The notes under the pieces: model-generated
Database searches by the model: none
What the model was told of the DNA's origin: nothing
The model's input: only the letters and a program-made list of their open reading frames with translations
Position numbers and translations under genes: made by a program
Source: Planctomycetaceae bacterium
GTDB taxonomy: Bacteria > Planctomycetota > Planctomycetia > Pirellulales > Thermoguttaceae
Assembly (NCBI GenBank): GCA_031278315.1
Contig: JAITKS010000027.1
Coordinates: forward strand, 1-8,364
Length of the DNA stretch: 8,364 nt
Direction: 5' to 3'
Part shown: piece by piece, positions 6,721-8,364 of the stretch
How the letters are laid out: every line of letters starts with the position of its first letter
Numbering within the stretch: position 1 is the first letter of the stretch

Positions 6721-7667
6721 TGCAAATATTTCATGATTTCGAATCTGTTCCGGCGGCGTTTTACAATGGTGCGGTTTCAATTGGTAAATTTGATGGTGTT
6801 CATTGCGGTCATGCTCTCATTTTCAGGCATCTTAAAAGTCATGCGGATAAATTATCTGCACCGTCGATTGTTGTAACATTCTGGCCGCATCCTATAGCGA
6901 TATTACGTGCAGATTCGCAAAATATCCGGCCGATTCAAACTCTTTCGCGTAAAATTGAGCTTATAAAGAATTTTAATGTTGATGCAATTATCATAATTGA
7001 ACCTGACAAAAAATTCTTATTGCAGAGTGCTGAAACATTTTTTTTCAATACCATAATTGGACAATTACGATCCCAGATTATTGTCTGTGGAAAAAATTTT
7101 ACTTTCGGACATGCACGAACTGGAACAGTTGAATCGATGATACATTATGGAAAGTCAACTAAAACGAATATTGATATTGTTAATTCTGTTCAGATCAATG
7201 GTATGACAATATCGAGTAGTTTTATACGTAAACTTTTGCAAGAGGGCAAAGTAAGTGAAGCCGACAAATTTTTAGGTTTACCATACAGAATGAGCGGAAT
7301 AGTTGTTAAGGGTGATGCACGCGGAAGATTATTAGGTTTCCCGACTGCTAATATTGAACGAATCGAAACGATTATTCCGCAACATGGAGTTTATGCAACT
7401 ATTGCAACTGTAGAGGGCAAACAATTCGTTTCAACTACGAGTATTGGAACGAGTCCAACGTTTAATCAGCATATTCAGAGAGTGGAAGTTTTTATACATA
7501 ATTTCGACGGAGACCTTTACGGTAAAGAATTAAATATCGACCTAATCTCTGAAATCCGAAACATAGAACAATTCAGCTCTAAAGATGAACTAATAAACCA
7601 AATGAAAAAAGACATAAAACAAAGCGAAATTTTTTCAACAAAATATCTCAATTTGAAAACAGTTTAA
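6720..7667 (+). CDS. ribF: Bifunctional riboflavin kinase / FAD synthetase
   Basis: RibF phosphorylates riboflavin to FMN and adenylylates FMN to FAD, in the cytoplasm. At 315 residues it has the usual family length. The N-terminal FAD synthetase half (about 1-180) carries the nucleotidyltransferase signature GKFDGVHCGH (22-31), TFWPHP, the block NFTFGHARTGTVE, and ISSSFIR (164-170), equivalent to the usual ISSTRIR. The C-terminal riboflavin kinase half has KGDARGRLLGFPTANI with PTAN at 208-211, then GVYA, IGTSPTFN, and a VEVFIHNFDGDLYG block in which Glu256 is the expected catalytic residue. Small departures are K23 where Asn is common in GNFDG, and Trp in TFWPHP where an acidic residue is common; neither should abolish function. 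The ATG at 6720 gives a normal N-terminus. The gene follows waaA by 145 bp in the same direction. Confidence 0.96.
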   Translation: MQIFHDFESVPAAFYNGAVSIGKFDGVHCGHALIFRHLKSHADKLSAPSIVVTFWPHPIAILRADSQNIRPIQTLSRKIELIKNFNVDAIIIIEPDKKFLLQSAETFFFNTIIGQLRSQIIVCGKNFTFGHARTGTVESMIHYGKSTKTNIDIVNSVQINGMTISSSFIRKLLQEGKVSEADKFLGLPYRMSGIVVKGDARGRLLGFPTANIERIETIIPQHGVYATIATVEGKQFVSTTSIGTSPTFNQHIQRVEVFIHNFDGDLYGKELNIDLISEIRNIEQFSSKDELINQMKKDIKQSEIFSTKYLNLKTV

Positions 7668-7833
7668 AAAGAACAAACGAAAATTTCTATGGAGAAAAAC
7701 CTCACCTTATTATTTCATTAAAACAAATGTAATATATACTCATTTTGTACTTTAAAATTCGGTATTATTTTTTGTAACGAAAAAGGCGACCGTTCACGTA
7801 TAAAACTAGAATCGCCCTGAAAAGACAGCAGTA

Positions 7834-7858
7834 TAGTGGTTAGTGGTTAGTGGTTAGT
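7834..7858 (+). repeat. Tandem heptamer TAGTGGT, three and a half copies
   Basis: TAGTGGT is repeated three times, followed by TAGT. A diverged inverted counterpart, CTAATCACTA, lies at 7898-7907, so this arm could fold back over about 40 nt containing the palindrome CGCATGCG (7860-7867). Heptamer arrays of this type are frequent between genes in repeat-rich bacteria. Confidence 0.8.
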
Positions 7859-7928
7859 TCGCATGCGGAGCTTAGTACCGATTATAAGTTCGAATCGCTA
7901 ATCACTATTATTGAGCAAATATCCGATC

Positions 7929-7982
7929 GCCCTTTCAGGGCTTCGGGGAGGGGGGGAATTGTTACCCGCCCCGAGTGGGGCG
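7929..7982. repeat. Pair of GC-rich hairpins flanking a G-run
   Basis: GCCCT-TTC-AGGGC (7929-7941) is followed by GGGGAGGGGGGG (7945-7956) and then by the 6-bp stem CGCCCC-GAGT-GGGGCG (7967-7982). The CCCTTTCAGG core recurs at 8000-8008, and its complement (CCTGAAA) is at 7816-7822. The combination stands out sharply against the AT-rich surroundings and looks like an imported or dispersed repeat rather than a terminator, since no T-tract follows. Confidence 0.65.
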
Positions 7983-8054
7983 TGTTATAATCCTGTTGCC
8001 CTTTCAGGACGATTTTAGTTTAAAACGAATACCGAAATTTAAAGTGTGAAAAGT

Positions 8055-8100
8055 ATATCAGTGGAATATTTTTTTTATTAACCACAGAGAACACAGAGAA
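8055..8100 (-). repeat. Right, inverted copy of the composite intergenic repeat
   Basis: 8055-8076 is an exact 22-bp reverse complement of 176-197. It is followed by two tandem 9-nt units CACAGAGAA (8083-8091 and 8092-8100). Read on the minus strand these are TTCTCTGTG units in the same relative position as the TTTCGTGTA/TTTCGTGTT units at the left. The linker is 6 nt here against 20 nt at the left. Confidence 0.6.
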
Positions 8101-8160
8101 ATCAGATTTTGTAATTTTAGATTTTAAATTTAAGTGAATGAATTACTAAAAAATATTTTA

Positions 8161-8245
8161 GCCGGCGGGAACGCAGGCGTCCCGCCTGCATCTTTTTTGT
8201 ACAAAAAACTCCTAAAGATGCGGTCGAGACGACCGCGATCCCGGC
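8161..8245. repeat. Inverted pair of REP-like hairpins
   Basis: Each arm folds by itself into a perfect 7-bp stem with a 3-nt loop: GCAGGCG-TCC-CGCCTGC (8173-8189) and GCGGTCG-AGA-CGACCGC (8220-8236). The arms are inverted copies of each other, bounded by GCCGG and CCGGC and joined by the perfect 16-bp palindrome TTTTTTGTACAAAAAA (8193-8208). ATCTTT/AAAGAT beside each hairpin extends the symmetry. This is the layout of a BIME-type pair of REP sequences. The GC-rich content contrasts with the surroundings. Confidence 0.75.
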
Positions 8246-8298
8246 AACAATAAATTATTACACTGATATATTACATTCGTTTTTTATTTTTTTAATTG

Positions 8299-8330
8299 AA
8301 AATATTGTCAATAAACGTTGCAATATTTTT
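8299..8330. repeat. AT-rich hairpin near the right edge
   Basis: AAAATATTG (8299-8307) pairs perfectly with CAATATTTT (8321-8329) around a 13-nt loop. A short T-run completes the 3' arm. It could be a weak terminator for + strand transcription, but the stem is nearly all A-T and chance is possible. Confidence 0.3.
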
Positions 8331-8364
8331 TAATAAATACAACTTGTTTTTGAGTCAAAAAATT

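Larger units (their letters stand above)
7734..8058. mobile_element. MITE-like non-coding element with nested inverted repeats
   Basis: Outer arms: the 17 bases at 7750-7766 (CTTTAAAATTCGGTATT) match the reverse complement of 8029-8045 at 16 positions. Similarity continues outward to ATATACT (7734-7740) against AGTATAT (8052-8058). Inner arms: 7803-7824 match the reverse complement of 7999-8020 at about 19 of 22 positions, around the core CCTGAAA. The left side has about 30 extra bases between outer and inner arms. Inside lie a heptamer array, a hairpin around CCCTTTCAGGG, a G-rich run and a GC hairpin. There is no transposase, so any movement would need a partner elsewhere. No target-site duplication is evident. 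It could instead be a cluster of separate palindromic repeats. Confidence 0.5.
7668..8364. other. Gene-free downstream region packed with repeats
   Basis: There is no credible coding sequence in these roughly 700 bp on either strand. From left to right it holds a MITE-like inverted-repeat element (7734-8058), the inverted composite repeat (8055-8100), a double REP-like hairpin (8161-8245), a further CACTGATAT-containing stretch (8258-8280) and an AT-rich hairpin (8299-8330). No clear intrinsic terminator for ribF is seen. Confidence 0.6.

Noticed and set aside
7826..7912. tRNA-like or small structured RNA gene
   Set aside because: No cloverleaf, T-loop or acceptor pairing could be built. The symmetry comes from the heptamer array and its inverted counterpart.
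7929..7982. Intrinsic terminator for ribF
   Set aside because: The GC-rich stems are about 260 bp past the stop codon and have no T-tract after them. They fit dispersed repeats better.

Overview
This is an AT-rich bacterial chromosome segment with three genes, all on the + strand, between two repeat-dense intergenic stretches. The two recognisable genes suggest the source. One is a Kdo transferase (WaaA/KdtA), so the cell is a diderm that makes a Kdo-containing lipid A. The other is RibF, the bifunctional riboflavin kinase/FAD synthetase. The wording of conserved blocks in both proteins (GGQNMIEPAAYG in WaaA; LPYRMSGIVVKGDARGR and LGFPTANI in RibF) reads most like Planctomycetota as I remember that group. 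This is a judgement from memory, not a search. The low GC, weak Shine-Dalgarno signals and many short palindromic repeats would fit a host-associated or otherwise AT-biased member, but that is inference.

Layout. Positions 1-116 hold two near-identical 38-bp copies of a palindromic repeat. Positions 117-591 hold no gene; they contain the left copy of a composite repeat, then a plausible promoter. Positions 592-5049 encode a 1485-residue protein with an N-terminal hydrophobic segment, about five tetratricopeptide (TPR) repeats, and then about 1,200 residues of low-complexity, repeat-built, probably disordered sequence. Positions 5186-6574 encode waaA and 6720-7667 encode ribF. Positions 7668-8364 hold no gene. 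They hold a MITE-like inverted-repeat element of about 325 bp, an inverted second copy of the composite repeat seen at the left, a paired REP-like double hairpin, and a last AT-rich hairpin.

How the genes fit together. waaA acts in lipid A/LPS core assembly at the inner membrane, and ribF makes FMN and FAD in the cytoplasm. They share direction but are separated by 145 bp, so any co-transcription is loose. The large TPR/low-complexity protein is probably exported or membrane-anchored and has no assignable function. Its second half carries a tandem duplication with a period of 376 residues, the most unusual coding feature here. I found no convincing new defence or mobile system. The points worth a second look are the architecture and recent evolution of the large protein, and the nested inverted repeats around the locus.
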